From Maccoyibacter intestinihominis (lineage in GTDB: Bacteria; Bacillota; Clostridia; Lachnospirales; Lachnospiraceae), in the NCBI RefSeq assembly GCF_040096355.1, contig NZ_JBBMEX010000009.1, positions 1-64,000 on the forward strand: DNA of 64,000 nucleotides, given 5' to 3'. Under the pieces are notes generated by a model. It did not search any database and was not told the DNA's origin. It worked only from the letters and a program-made list of their open reading frames with translations. Each line of letters starts with the position of its first letter. The stretch's first letter is position 1. The translations under genes were made by a program, and so were the position numbers. This document shows positions 7,694 to 15,499 of the stretch, one piece after another.

Positions 7694-8188
7694 TTATACA
7701 ACTTCTTTGTTTTTCCTCTTTTTTTCCCGCAGTTCCTTAAAAAAACCACTGAGCATTTGCGAACATTCCTCTTCTAAAATTCCCTTCGTAATATGAACCT
7801 GATGATTAAACGCAGGAATATCCAAGAGATTTAACACAGAACCCGCACATCCTGCTTTCGGATTCATACTTCCTATGACAACTTCATCGATTCTCGCCTG
7901 TACAATCGCTCCTGCACACATCTGACAAGGCTCTAAGGTCACATACATCGTACATCCCTCTAAGCGCCAGTCCCCCAGCTTCTTACTCGCCTTTTTGATT
8001 GCAGACATTTCTGCATGGGCAACCGTATTCTTATCGGTGTTACGCCGGTTATAACCTCTCGCTATGATTTTGTCCTGATACACAATCACGCAGCCAATCG
8101 GAACCTCTTCTAAGGCATACGCCTTCTTGGCTTCCCGTATGGCTGCGCGCATATATTTTTCCCTATTCTTCTCCATCGGATTTTTCAT
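7694..8188 (-). CDS. tadA: tRNA-specific adenosine deaminase
   Basis: 164 aa. TadA converts A34 to inosine in tRNA-Arg(ACG), an essential decoding step. The zinc and proton-shuttle motif H-A-E lies at residues 58-60 and P-C-Q-M-C at 87-91, both complete. A second ATG at residue 5 (8176) has GGGGAT 8-10 bases before it and may be the true start. The gene overlaps the end of the upstream membrane-protein gene, implying translational coupling. The basic tail (RKNKEVV) is a normal feature of the family. Confidence 0.95.
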   Translation of the reverse strand: MKNPMEKNREKYMRAAIREAKKAYALEEVPIGCVIVYQDKIIARGYNRRNTDKNTVAHAEMSAIKKASKKLGDWRLEGCTMYVTLEPCQMCAGAIVQARIDEVVIGSMNPKAGCAGSVLNLLDIPAFNHQVHITKGILEEECSQMLSGFFKELREKKRKNKEVV

Positions 8189-8609
8189 CCCCTATCTCAT
8201 TCCTGCATGTAGAAAAAATACTCTTTCTCTTTCCTGCCTCCGGCGGAATCTGAATGTATTTTTTAATTGCAAAAAGCAATGCTATGCTGACAATTGATAC
8301 AAAATCCTCAAATGCCGACGTATCTCCTATAATCATATGCCTTGATACCAGGAAAATCAATACCTCTAATACGGTATCGGCACTCGGCTGGCAGAGCATT
8401 TTTAAGAACTCAATACTGATGACAATTTCAAAGATTGCATCGAGGAATACATAAAATGATCCGGTATGCCCTCTCTGTGACCAGAACAGCAAAAATTCCT
8501 CTCTTAATCCCAATGCTGCAATGACAATTCCGGCAACTACTACCACTGCCATAATCAGCTCTAAATAATTACATAATTCATAGAGAAAATCTCTTATTTT
8601 TTTTACCAT
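8163..8609 (-). CDS. PsiE-like membrane protein
   Basis: 148 aa with four hydrophobic stretches at about 15-35, 50-70, 75-95 and 103-120. The central FLDAIFEIVISIEFLKML and the later LVSRHMIIGD resemble the phosphate-starvation-inducible PsiE family, including the R-H pair. Function of PsiE is not settled; it is expressed under phosphate limitation in enterobacteria. It overlaps tadA by 26 bp and SRP RNA is encoded upstream on the same strand. Family call is moderate. Confidence 0.75.
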   Translation of the reverse strand: MVKKIRDFLYELCNYLELIMAVVVVAGIVIAALGLREEFLLFWSQRGHTGSFYVFLDAIFEIVISIEFLKMLCQPSADTVLEVLIFLVSRHMIIGDTSAFEDFVSIVSIALLFAIKKYIQIPPEAGKRKSIFSTCRNEIGDEKSDGEE

Positions 8610-8667
8610 GCTTGTCCCTCCAGACCGGAACTTCTCTAATTCTAAATAAAATAATAGGCATTAAAAT

Positions 8668-8929
8668 CCGAGCATTCTGCTTTGAATCCCGATGCCAAAC
8701 GTTACCTTTGCAGTTAACTCAGTCCAGGCACCCTCACGGCACACGAAAGGTTCTGCTTAGTGCTGCTTCATTCCTGACCTGACACGGTTCACAGATTTCC
8801 GTTGCGTAAGACCCAAACGTCAACGCCACTTACAAAGGGCTGCCTTAACATCTAAGACCCGAGGCAGAATATCACTCTAGCTATAGCGGATTGCTAGTAC
8901 AGGGTACCGCTGCCACCCCAGCTGCTCGG
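8668..8929 (-). ncRNA. ffs: Signal recognition particle RNA, large (Alu-domain) type
   Basis: On the minus strand the 5' CCGAGCA pairs with the 3' TGCTCGG, fixing both ends. Order of landmarks: the Alu-domain motif GGGTGGCAGCGGTACCCTGT, the long stem with GTTGACGTTTGGGTCTTACG, then the S-domain GTCAGGTCAGGAATGAAGCA (conserved Ffh-binding loop with GGAA-type tetraloop region), then the return strand GTGCCTGGACTGAGTTAACT. Size about 262 nt matches the Bacillus scRNA type. It scaffolds Ffh and FtsY-dependent targeting of membrane proteins. T-rich sequence after 8668 is the likely terminator. Confidence 0.95.
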
Positions 8930-8936
8930 AAATATA

Positions 8937-8965
8937 AGTATACATAATTTTCTCCGTTTTGTCAA
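8937..8965 (-). promoter_or_regulatory. Promoter of SRP RNA
   Basis: Minus-strand TTGACA (8960-8965), 17-bp spacer, TATACT (8937-8942). The predicted start at about 8930 coincides with the 5' end deduced from pairing, which supports both calls. Confidence 0.9.
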
Positions 8966-9035
8966 TTTAATCTTCACTTTCCAATCTGTCTGTGCCATAA
9001 TCTATAGTAATACAGGATTATTATGTGAGGTCATT

Positions 9036-9737
9036 ATGCTTGAAATACATGGTTTTCAAAAAACAACTCTTTTAGATTATCCCGGCTATCTTGCGTGTAC
9101 CGTTTTTTTCGGCGGCTGCAATTTCCGCTGTCCTTACTGCCACAACGGTGATCTGGTGCTTTCGCCCGGCAGTCTGCCGCTGATCTCTGAGGATACCGTC
9201 CTTTCCCATTTAAAAAAACGGCAGGGCATTTTAGACGGTGTCTGCATCACGGGAGGCGAACCGACCTTGCAGCCGGAACTTTTTGATTTTATTAAAAAAA
9301 TCAAAGATTTAGGATATTTAGTAAAACTTGACACTAACGGTTCCCATCCTGAGGTTTTAAAGTCTCTCTGCCACAGCAATCTGATCGACTATGTGGCTAT
9401 GGACATCAAACACGCCCCTTCCCGCTATCAGGAAATCTGCAACGCTCCTTCTTTTTCTATGGAAAAAATCGCAGAATCCGCTGCCTTTTTATTGGAAGGA
9501 ACGGTGCCTTATGAATTCCGCACAACGATTGTGAGGGAGCTGCATACTCTTAAAGATTTTGAAGAAATCGGTGCGTGGATCGCCGGTGCTGATTCCTATT
9601 TTTTGCAGTCTTATCAGGAATCCGAGCAGGTGATCCACCCTGTTTTTTCTTCCTATACCAAAAAAGAACTGGAGGATATCCAGTCCCTTTTGCAGAAATA
9701 TATTCCCCATGTGGAGATTCGAGGTGTTGATGCATGA
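9036..9737 (+). CDS. Anaerobic ribonucleotide reductase activating protein, NrdG2 type radical SAM
   Basis: 233 aa. The radical SAM cluster motif C-x3-C-x2-C is at C28, C32, C35 (GGCNFRCPYCHNGD), followed by the I-T-G-G-E-P SAM-binding strand near residue 75. Length and the N-terminal GFQKTTLLDYPG fit the NrdG2 branch, which makes the glycyl radical on class III ribonucleotide reductase. No nrdD lies in this window, so its substrate enzyme is elsewhere or different. The gene runs divergently from SRP RNA and overlaps the next gene by 4 bases (ATGA). Confidence 0.9.
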   Translation: MLEIHGFQKTTLLDYPGYLACTVFFGGCNFRCPYCHNGDLVLSPGSLPLISEDTVLSHLKKRQGILDGVCITGGEPTLQPELFDFIKKIKDLGYLVKLDTNGSHPEVLKSLCHSNLIDYVAMDIKHAPSRYQEICNAPSFSMEKIAESAAFLLEGTVPYEFRTTIVRELHTLKDFEEIGAWIAGADSYFLQSYQESEQVIHPVFSSYTKKELEDIQSLLQKYIPHVEIRGVDA

Positions 9738-10288
9738 ATTTTCAATATGAAACCGAACGTCTTAACATTCGGATCCTTTCTTCCGATTTTGCCGGAAAAA
9801 CGTTGGAATTTCACAAAAATAACCGCTCTACTTTTGAAAAGTACGATGGTGAAAAACCGGAAAATTTTTATACTCTACCATACCAAAAGAGCCTCCTTCA
9901 GTGCGAATATCAGATGATGTTACAGCAAAAGGCTGTCCGTTTCTGGCTGTTTGAAAAGGAACATCCTGACCACATTATCGGTACCATGAGTATCCAGCAC
10001 ATTTCCCGCGGCATTTTCCAGTCCTGTGTCATCGGTTATAAGATGGATGCTGCCTACCGTGATATGGGCTATATGACGGAGGCTTTGCATTTTCTAATCT
10101 CCTTTATTTTTACGGAATTAAAGCTCCACCGGATTGAGGCCTATGTCAATCCTGACAATAATGCCTCGATACATCTTTTGAAAAAACTGGAGTTTACCGC
10201 GGAGGGCATTGCCCATGGAAGTGCCTGGATTCAGGGCGTATGGCAGGACCACTTACGGTTTGCCCTTATGTCTGGTCCAAAGAGCTAA
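9734..10288 (+). CDS. GNAT acetyltransferase, RimJ/RimL type
   Basis: 184 aa. Starts with ERLNIRIL, the usual opening of RimJ/RimL-type GNATs, and has the acetyl-CoA site segment IGYKMDAAYRDMGYMTEALH and the C-terminal HRIEAYVNPDNNASIHLLKK, where a neighbour-substituted Asn and Ser are typical. Substrate may be a ribosomal protein N-terminus or an antibiotic; it cannot be told. Four-base overlap with the radical SAM gene indicates one operon. Its 3' end overlaps the convergent gene by 36 bp. Confidence 0.88.
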   Translation: MNFQYETERLNIRILSSDFAGKTLEFHKNNRSTFEKYDGEKPENFYTLPYQKSLLQCEYQMMLQQKAVRFWLFEKEHPDHIIGTMSIQHISRGIFQSCVIGYKMDAAYRDMGYMTEALHFLISFIFTELKLHRIEAYVNPDNNASIHLLKKLEFTAEGIAHGSAWIQGVWQDHLRFALMSGPKS

Positions 10289-11023
10289 GCCAAATACCAG
10301 CTCATTTCCGGGACTTTTATCCAGTTTTTCCCATTCATAACGCCAGTCATACTGCGGTTCGGCCTCTGTCGCCCGCAGTGTCGGGCTTTCCGGCTGTTCT
10401 CTCCTTTGTCTTCCCTGTCTTTCTCGTCTCTGCAATGACTCTGTCTGTAATGTCTCCGGTTGTGCTTCTGTTGTCTGTTGCTTCTGTTGATATTCTTCCG
10501 GCACTTCTCGTTGCTGTTGATGCTTTTCCTGAAAATCTGTCCCTTGGGACGGTTCTCCCTGCATCTGTTCTTCTGATATTCTTCTTTCCTGTGATGGATT
10601 CTCCTGCAACATTCCTTCTTCCGGTTTCTCTTCTACTGCTAATACTCTGACTCCCGCTATGCGGATCTCTTCCTGCGTCCACTGGCTTGCAAACAGTTCC
10701 CGCTCGCCTTTGATATATAGTCCGGTCACCTGCTCAAAGGTGTAAGTGCTTCCGCCCAGTTCACTCGCCGAAAATCTTCCTTTATAGATCCCTGTCTCTT
10801 TTTCAAACTTCATGACTCCGATCGGAATTGCCTCCGGCTGCGTCGGTGTCCCCGCTAACAGGCAGATCTGCGCTTCTTTTGTTTCCTTTATTTTTTTTCG
10901 TATCTGTATTTCTAAGCGGACAATCCCTCCTCTGCAATCCACCTTTGCAAATCCCACATTGGTATCCCTCTGGCTGTCACGATAAGAATAAATGTAGGTG
11001 ACAAAACGGTTTAGTTTCTGCAT
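10253..11023 (-). CDS. DUF6128-like protein with a Gln/Glu-rich low-complexity tail
   Basis: 256 aa. Residues 1-125 look like a folded beta-rich domain (FVTYIYSYRDSQRDTNVGFA, CRGGIVRLEIQIR, GIYKGRF) that I associate with DUF6128 proteins of Lachnospiraceae. Residues about 130-225 are low complexity, rich in Gln, Glu, Pro, Arg and Thr, and likely disordered. A short conserved-looking end, YDWRYEWEKLDK, follows. The longer W-x-x-L ... D-F-V-x-L ending I would expect for the family is absent, so the C-terminus may be shortened where the convergent GNAT gene overlaps. Function unknown. Confidence 0.8.
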   Translation of the reverse strand: MQKLNRFVTYIYSYRDSQRDTNVGFAKVDCRGGIVRLEIQIRKKIKETKEAQICLLAGTPTQPEAIPIGVMKFEKETGIYKGRFSASELGGSTYTFEQVTGLYIKGERELFASQWTQEEIRIAGVRVLAVEEKPEEGMLQENPSQERRISEEQMQGEPSQGTDFQEKHQQQREVPEEYQQKQQTTEAQPETLQTESLQRRERQGRQRREQPESPTLRATEAEPQYDWRYEWEKLDKSPGNELVFGLALWTRHKGKP

Positions 11024-11078
11024 TGCTCCTCCTAATTGCTTTTTACCTATATATATGCAGCAGGATTTTTGAAAAGAA

Positions 11079-11107
11079 TTGACAGGATTTCTTTTTTATT
11101 ATATATT
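11079..11107 (+). promoter_or_regulatory. Promoter of the Fur/PerR-type gene
   Basis: TTGACA (11079-11084), 17-bp spacer, TATATT (11102-11107). The transcription start would fall just before the operator at 11120-11138. Confidence 0.8.
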
Positions 11108-11119
11108 ATATTTGTAATT

Positions 11120-11138
11120 AGTTATCATTACTATTATT
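11120..11138. promoter_or_regulatory. Operator-like site before the Fur/PerR gene
   Basis: This 19-bp stretch (AGTTATCATTACTATTATT) matches the near-perfect palindrome before rubrerythrin (11599-11617) at 14 of 19 positions and lies in the same place relative to its promoter. Autoregulation by the encoded repressor is the simplest reading. Confidence 0.55.
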
Positions 11139-11168
11139 ATATTGTTCTGACATAGAAAGCAGGTTTTT

Positions 11169-11567
11169 ATGAGAAAACACAGTAAACAGCGGGAGGCGAT
11201 TCAGTTTTACCTCGCCACCCATTCCAATCACCCTACCGCGGAAACAGTATATCTGGGCATTAAGGAGGAATTTCCAAATGTCAGCCTTGGGACGGTGTAC
11301 CGGAATCTGGCTCTTTTAGCGGAAAACGGAGAAATCCTGAAGATTTCCACAGGTGTCGGACCGGATCGTTTTGACGGATGTATCGACCCCCATTACCACT
11401 TTTTTTGCACGGAATGCGGTGCCGTTTACGATTTAAAAATGGAGTCAATTGACCATATCAATGTGATTGCCAACCACAATTTTGATGGCATTGTTGAAGG
11501 CAATATTACACACTTCTTTGGAAAATGCCCGGAATGTGCCAAAAAATTTAATTTAAAAAGTAGTTGA
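11169..11567 (+). CDS. Fur-family transcriptional regulator, PerR-like
   Basis: 132 aa. A winged helix (residues about 1-75, with SLGTVYRNLALLAENGEI) is followed by the metal-binding dimerisation domain: H-Y-H-F-F-C-T-E-C-G around residues 75-84 and C-P-E-C at 120-123, forming the structural four-Cys zinc site. The gene directly precedes rubrerythrin and both carry related AT-rich palindromes at their promoters. That context favours peroxide sensing (PerR) over iron sensing. The rubrerythrin promoter -35 box lies inside the last codons of this gene. Confidence 0.92.
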   Translation: MRKHSKQREAIQFYLATHSNHPTAETVYLGIKEEFPNVSLGTVYRNLALLAENGEILKISTGVGPDRFDGCIDPHYHFFCTECGAVYDLKMESIDHINVIANHNFDGIVEGNITHFFGKCPECAKKFNLKSS

Positions 11568-11592
11568 CATCTGTCTTACTTTTTGTTATATT
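11564..11592 (+). promoter_or_regulatory. Rubrerythrin promoter
   Basis: TTGACA (11564-11569), 17-bp spacer, TATATT (11587-11592). The -35 overlaps the stop codon of the regulator gene. Confidence 0.85.
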
Positions 11593-11598
11593 AAAATC

Positions 11599-11617
11599 AG
11601 TAATAGTTACTATTACT
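11599..11617. promoter_or_regulatory. Palindromic operator at the rubrerythrin start site
   Basis: AGTAATAG and CTATTACT form perfect 8-bp arms around TTA. It lies 7 bp after the -10 box, across the predicted start of transcription, the typical place for a Fur/PerR repressor. Confidence 0.75.
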
Positions 11618-11684
11618 AATAAAGAATATTTCCTGCTAAAGCAGGCAAACTAAAAATATAAAAAGAAAGTTGAGGAAAAAAATT

Positions 11685-12227
11685 ATGGCAAAATATGTAT
11701 GTAGTGTATGTGGTTACGTTCATGAAGGAGATTCTGCTCCGGATGTCTGTCCGATCTGTAAAGCTCCGGCTGAAAAGTTCCAGAAACAGGAAGGTGAAAT
11801 GAGCTGGGCTGCAGAGCACGTTCTCGGTGTTGCACAGGGTGTACGCGAAGATATTATTTCTGATTTAAGAATGAATTTTGAAGGAGAATGTTCTGAGGTT
11901 GGTATGTATCTGGCGATGGCTAGAGTTGCTTTCCGCGAGGGCTATTCTGAAATCGGTATGTATTATGAAAAAGCTGCTTTTGAAGAGGCTGAACATGCTG
12001 CTAAATTTGCAGAGCTGCTTGGCGAAGTTGTAACGGACAGCACAAAGAAGAACTTAGAGTTAAGAGTTGCTGCTGAAAACGGTGCTACTGCCGGAAAATT
12101 TGACCTTGCAAAACGTGCAAAGGAACTGAATCTCGATGCGATCCACGATACCGTGCATGAAATGGCTAGGGATGAGGCCAGACATGGAAAAGCATTTGCA
12201 GGACTGTTGAAGAGATACTTTGGCTAG
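11685..12227 (+). CDS. Reverse rubrerythrin (rubredoxin domain first)
   Basis: 180 aa from the ATG at 11685, with GAGG 9 bases upstream. The N-terminus is a rubredoxin-like FeS4 site (C6, C9, C22, C25: YVCSVCG ... DVCPICK). The ferritin-like diiron domain follows (NFEGECSEVGMYLAMARVA, YEKAAFEEAEHAAKFAELLG, HEMARDEARHGKAFAGLLKR), supplying the Glu and His ligands. Reverse rubrerythrins reduce hydrogen peroxide and oxygen with NADH-derived electrons and are peroxide-stress proteins of clostridia. Expression is probably controlled by the PerR-like repressor encoded just upstream through the palindrome at 11599-11617. Confidence 0.95.
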   Translation: MAKYVCSVCGYVHEGDSAPDVCPICKAPAEKFQKQEGEMSWAAEHVLGVAQGVREDIISDLRMNFEGECSEVGMYLAMARVAFREGYSEIGMYYEKAAFEEAEHAAKFAELLGEVVTDSTKKNLELRVAAENGATAGKFDLAKRAKELNLDAIHDTVHEMARDEARHGKAFAGLLKRYFG

Positions 12228-12270
12228 GATCAGTACAATAGCTAGTAGCTAACTTAAATATATGAATTTT

Positions 12271-12310
12271 AAAGCGGATAGACCTGTGTTGAATCTATCT
12301 GCTTTTGTTT
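12271..12310 (+). terminator. Intrinsic terminator of rubrerythrin
   Basis: AAAGCGGATAGA (12271-12282) pairs with TCTATCTGCTTT (12294-12305) with one G-T pair and runs into TTTGTTTTT. The remaining sequence up to 12396 holds no gene. Confidence 0.85.
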
Positions 12311-12396
12311 TTGAAATAAAATTACGAACATGCTTCATATTTTTACAAATACTATTATAAAAAAATATAAAATTTCATATAATGCTGTAAAAATAG

Positions 12397-12425
12397 TTGA
12401 TAATTATAAAGATACAGCATATAAT
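12397..12425 (+). promoter_or_regulatory. Promoter of the AbrB-type antitoxin
   Basis: TTGATA (12397-12402), 17-bp spacer, TATAAT (12420-12425), 50 bp before the ATG. Confidence 0.75.
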
Positions 12426-12474
12426 ATGAGTACGAATTTCCCTACTTTTCATACTTAAAAATGGAGGTGTTTTA

Positions 12475-12747
12475 ATGGCAACTAATACATTTATAGATAG
12501 CGCTAAGGTCATGTCAAAAGGACAAATCACTATTCCAAAAGATATCCGAGAAATTCTGGGGGTTTCAAATGGCGACAGAGTTACTTTTGTTGTCGAAAAC
12601 GGAAATGTCCGTCTAATCAATTCCGCAGTCTATGCAATGCAGATGCTCCAGGCACAGATGACCGGAGAAGCAGCAAAAGCAGAACTCACATCCGAGGATG
12701 CAGTCATAAACTTAGTAAAAGAAGTACGCGCAGAAAGTGAGGTTTAA
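12475..12747 (+). CDS. AbrB/MazE-family antitoxin
   Basis: 90 aa. Residues about 8-50 are the SpoVT/AbrB swapped-hairpin DNA-binding domain (VMSKGQITIPKDIREILGVS, then GDRVTFVVENGNVRL). The C-terminal 40 residues are helical and would bind the cognate toxin. GGAGGTG lies 7 bases upstream. The stop codon overlaps the next ATG by one base, the classical antitoxin-toxin layout, but that toxin gene is broken. The antitoxin itself appears intact and may still repress its promoter. Confidence 0.9.
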   Translation: MATNTFIDSAKVMSKGQITIPKDIREILGVSNGDRVTFVVENGNVRLINSAVYAMQMLQAQMTGEAAKAELTSEDAVINLVKEVRAESEV

Positions 12748-12996
12748 TGAACGTTCTAATTGATACTAATATTCTAATTTCTGCCGCATTAAATCATAAG
12801 GGAACTCCTTACCAAGCCTTTACCAAAGCTGTAAGCTATCCGAATCATGGGTTGGTATGTGAATGACCGTCCCATTCTTCGGGCTGCCATTTATGCCAAT
12901 GCCGATATTTTGCTGACAGGGGATAAAGATTTTCTGGAATCCGGTTTGCAATATCCTAAAATTGTAACTGCTTCAGACTTTGTACAAATGATGTGA
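12747..12996 (+). pseudogene. PIN-domain toxin with internal deletion
   Basis: The first 39 codons (MNVLIDTNILISAALNHKGT ...) hold the first PIN catalytic Asp in LIDTNIL, then stop at 12864. In the next frame NDRPILRAAIYANADILLTG then DKDFLES supplies the C-terminal acidic residues and normal ending. About 60-70 residues between the two halves are missing. The nuclease cannot fold properly, so the locus is an orphan antitoxin with a dead VapC-like partner. Confidence 0.85.
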
Positions 12997-13043
12997 TGTA
13001 ATGATTTTTCATACCATATCTCCGTCTATCCCACTCATATATT

Positions 13044-14453
13044 TCACCTTATTTGCATCTTCTCTTTTACCTCTATCTCACGCTCCCGAAAGATTTTTGG
13101 AAATGTCTTAAATATGACTATCGCAGTAATGATTCCCGCCACAAGATCGGCAATTCCCTCGGACATGTATACACCCTTAAAGCCCAGAAAATGCGTCAGC
13201 ACAAAACAGAGTGGAATCAAAATAATAACTTTCCGGATGACCGCAAGTAACAGGGCAGATTTTGCCTGACCGAGAGCAACATTGATATTTTGCAGGGTCA
13301 TCTGTACAAAAAACATAATGGAACCCATCAAAAAAAACGGCGTATAATGTTTCACAATGCCCGTCACTGCTTCACTAGACGAAAATATATGTGCATACAT
13401 CTGGGGAACCGCAAGCGAAACCGACCAGATGGATACCGCAAAAATAAAGGCAATTACCGTCACATATTGGATGCCCTGCTTTAATCGCTCTGCATTTCCC
13501 TTTCCGTAATTGTAACTGACAAACGGTTGCATTCCATTCCCAAGACCGTTTAACGGCAGAGAAATCAGTTGTAATGCACTGAGCATAACCGTCAATGCAG
13601 CCGTATAATCCTTATTTCCTCCCGTAGCACGATTAAGATTGATATTAAAAACAATCTGGATGGCACATTCTGTCAGTGTCATAATAAACGGAGTAAAACC
13701 AAGTGACACAATATTGGCAATTCTTGCAAAAGAAATCTGCATATCCTTAACAGAAAAATGAAACAGACTTTTCTTAGAGAAGAAAAAGCAAATAATACAG
13801 ATGCAGGAACAAAACTGCGAGAAAATTGTTGCCAGACCGGAGCCGCGAACTCCCATCCGTAGAGTAAAAATAAAAATTGGGTCCAACACAATATTGATGA
13901 CTGCACCGATTAAAACAGCACTCATTGCAATAAATGAATATCCCTGTGTCAGTATAAACGGATTCAACCCCTGTGCCAGCATGACAAAAAGCGTACCACA
14001 GGAATAAATTTTCAAATAGGCAGTAGCAAATCCGACAGCACTGGGTGGACATCCAAAGAGCAGCACGATCTGTTTAGAAAACAGAAAAGTAACCATGCCA
14101 ATCAAGATTCCAAGCACCAGCAACATGAAAAATGCCGTATTAAAAATGCGATTGGCTTCCTTACAATTATCTTCACCCAGTTTGATACCGGCTCGCGGAG
14201 AACCGCCAAGTCCAACGAGATTTGCAAATGCCTGAATAATCAGTGTAATCGGTAAAACGATTCCCAACGCTGCCAATGCATCCATTCCGGAGCCATCAAT
14301 TCTGGCAACGTACATTCTGTCTACGATGTTATATAAAAATGTAATTAATTGCGCAATAACAGCAGGTATTGTAAGACGGAATACCAGTGGAAGGATTTTT
14401 CCCTGTTCTAACTGCACCGTAATATCCTGCTGTGGTTTTTGTATATGTAACAT
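13044..14453 (-). CDS. MATE-family efflux transporter
   Basis: 469 aa with about 12 hydrophobic segments in two homologous halves, the standard MATE size. Typical marks are the first-helix stretch LTIPAVIAQLITFLYNIVDR and the P-x-x-x-x-N-G-L-G-N-G-M-Q-P-F segment of the second half. These proteins export cationic drugs or metabolites using Na+ or H+. The start overlaps the stop of the upstream GNAT gene (TAATG), so both are cotranscribed. A 50-residue relic of another MATE C-terminus lies at about 15500-15645. Confidence 0.94.
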   Translation of the reverse strand: MLHIQKPQQDITVQLEQGKILPLVFRLTIPAVIAQLITFLYNIVDRMYVARIDGSGMDALAALGIVLPITLIIQAFANLVGLGGSPRAGIKLGEDNCKEANRIFNTAFFMLLVLGILIGMVTFLFSKQIVLLFGCPPSAVGFATAYLKIYSCGTLFVMLAQGLNPFILTQGYSFIAMSAVLIGAVINIVLDPIFIFTLRMGVRGSGLATIFSQFCSCICIICFFFSKKSLFHFSVKDMQISFARIANIVSLGFTPFIMTLTECAIQIVFNINLNRATGGNKDYTAALTVMLSALQLISLPLNGLGNGMQPFVSYNYGKGNAERLKQGIQYVTVIAFIFAVSIWSVSLAVPQMYAHIFSSSEAVTGIVKHYTPFFLMGSIMFFVQMTLQNINVALGQAKSALLLAVIRKVIILIPLCFVLTHFLGFKGVYMSEGIADLVAGIITAIVIFKTFPKIFREREIEVKEKMQIR

Positions 14454-14965
14454 TATTCTTTTAGCCTCTCATAAGCAATTCGGGGTGTTCCATCTAACAC
14501 ATGTATGATCCCACACTTTTGGAATCCATTTCTGCTGATGAGGTGCTGCATAATCCGATTCTGTTCATGCGTATCTACTCTCAGATGTTCTATTTTCCGT
14601 CCGCAAAAATCTACGATCTTATCAAAAATACCATGAATCGTTCCATCTCCGGCAACACGATGCAGTGTTCCATACTCTGTATCAGAAATCCATGCTCCTT
14701 GTTCTATCTTTTCATAGGTCGGCTCTTTTCCAATGATAAAAGCAAACACTCCATGAATACCTGTATCATCTTTTATCACATAAAGCTGCCCTTTTTCAAT
14801 ATCTTTTACCAGCAGACTTTCCGGCGGAAAACTGTCTCCCCACTGCTTGGGATTGCCTGACTGCTTCATAAATTTCCGGGCAGATGCATAGATCTGAAGT
14901 ATCCTCGGCAAATCCTCTAATTTTGCTTTTTCAATGCCATCGTGACTCATCTTTTTGTACCTCAA
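14453..14965 (-). CDS. GNAT acetyltransferase
   Basis: 170 aa. Opens IEKAKLEDLPRILQIYASAR, a common GNAT start. The central strands GVFAFIIGKEPTYEKIEQGAWI and the acetyl-CoA region HRVAGDGTIHGIFDKIVDFC are followed by HLRVDTHEQNRIMQHLISRN, the usual D-T-H-x-x-N helix of this subfamily. Substrate unknown. It is translationally coupled to the MATE gene and could modify or protect against the same compound, but this is only suggested by position. Confidence 0.88.
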   Translation of the reverse strand: MRYKKMSHDGIEKAKLEDLPRILQIYASARKFMKQSGNPKQWGDSFPPESLLVKDIEKGQLYVIKDDTGIHGVFAFIIGKEPTYEKIEQGAWISDTEYGTLHRVAGDGTIHGIFDKIVDFCGRKIEHLRVDTHEQNRIMQHLISRNGFQKCGIIHVLDGTPRIAYERLKE

Positions 14966-14984
14966 AAATCAAATCTTCTTTTAA

Positions 14985-15473
14985 CTAAAGTTCTAAAACC
15001 TGTACCGGGTTGCCATGTTCTTTTATAATATCGAGTAAATCCTCTGTCTTTAACCAGACGGTTGCCGTATTCTCATTTGGATGGACTCCGATCAGCTTTC
15101 GTCCTTCTAAAAACTCTCTGTCTAAAAACACCTGCACTTTTCTCTCTTCATCATTCAGGATTCCAAGCGGTGTTACCGCCCCCGGTATCAGTCCCAGGAT
15201 GTCCATTAAGTCATTTTCAGATGCAAAACGCAAAGGACGCGTGTTATTTTTCTTTCTGAACTCTTTTAAATCTACCTTTTTATCTCCCTTCACTGTGATC
15301 AGATAGTAATTTCTTTTCTTGTCATCGCGTACAAAAAGATTCTTTGCATCAGCCTCCGGGTACGGAATATCCACCTCGGCGAGCTCCTCCATATTAAATA
15401 CTGCTTTGTGTTCTGTCACCTCGTGCCAGATGTTTTGTTCTTTTAAATAATTGTAAATTTCCTGTTTATTCAT
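14985..15473 (-). CDS. Prolyl-tRNA editing protein (ProX/PrdX type)
   Basis: 162 aa from the ATG at 15473, chosen because the family starts M-N-K-Q-E-I-Y-x-x-L. It hydrolyses Ala-tRNA(Pro) in trans. Marks are HEVTEHKAVFNMEELAEVDI, the catalytic-region Lys in ADAKNLFVRD, and GLIPGAVTPLGILND. A TATAAT (15480-15485, minus) lies only 7 bases before the ATG; if used, the mRNA would be nearly leaderless, and no ribosome site is visible there. A slightly longer start at 15491 would overlap that box. Confidence 0.9.
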   Translation of the reverse strand: MNKQEIYNYLKEQNIWHEVTEHKAVFNMEELAEVDIPYPEADAKNLFVRDDKKRNYYLITVKGDKKVDLKEFRKKNNTRPLRFASENDLMDILGLIPGAVTPLGILNDEERKVQVFLDREFLEGRKLIGVHPNENTATVWLKTEDLLDIIKEHGNPVQVLEL

Positions 15474-15499
15474 AAGGGCATTATAACACATTTTTCTAA

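Noticed and set aside
8641..8935. tRNA or riboswitch in the tadA-nrdG spacer
   Set aside because: Fully explained by SRP RNA: conserved Alu and S-domain motifs, paired ends and a matching promoter.
10347..10682. 111-codon minus-strand frame rich in Arg, Thr and Gly
   Set aside because: Alternate frame inside the Gln/Glu-rich low-complexity tail of the DUF6128-like gene.
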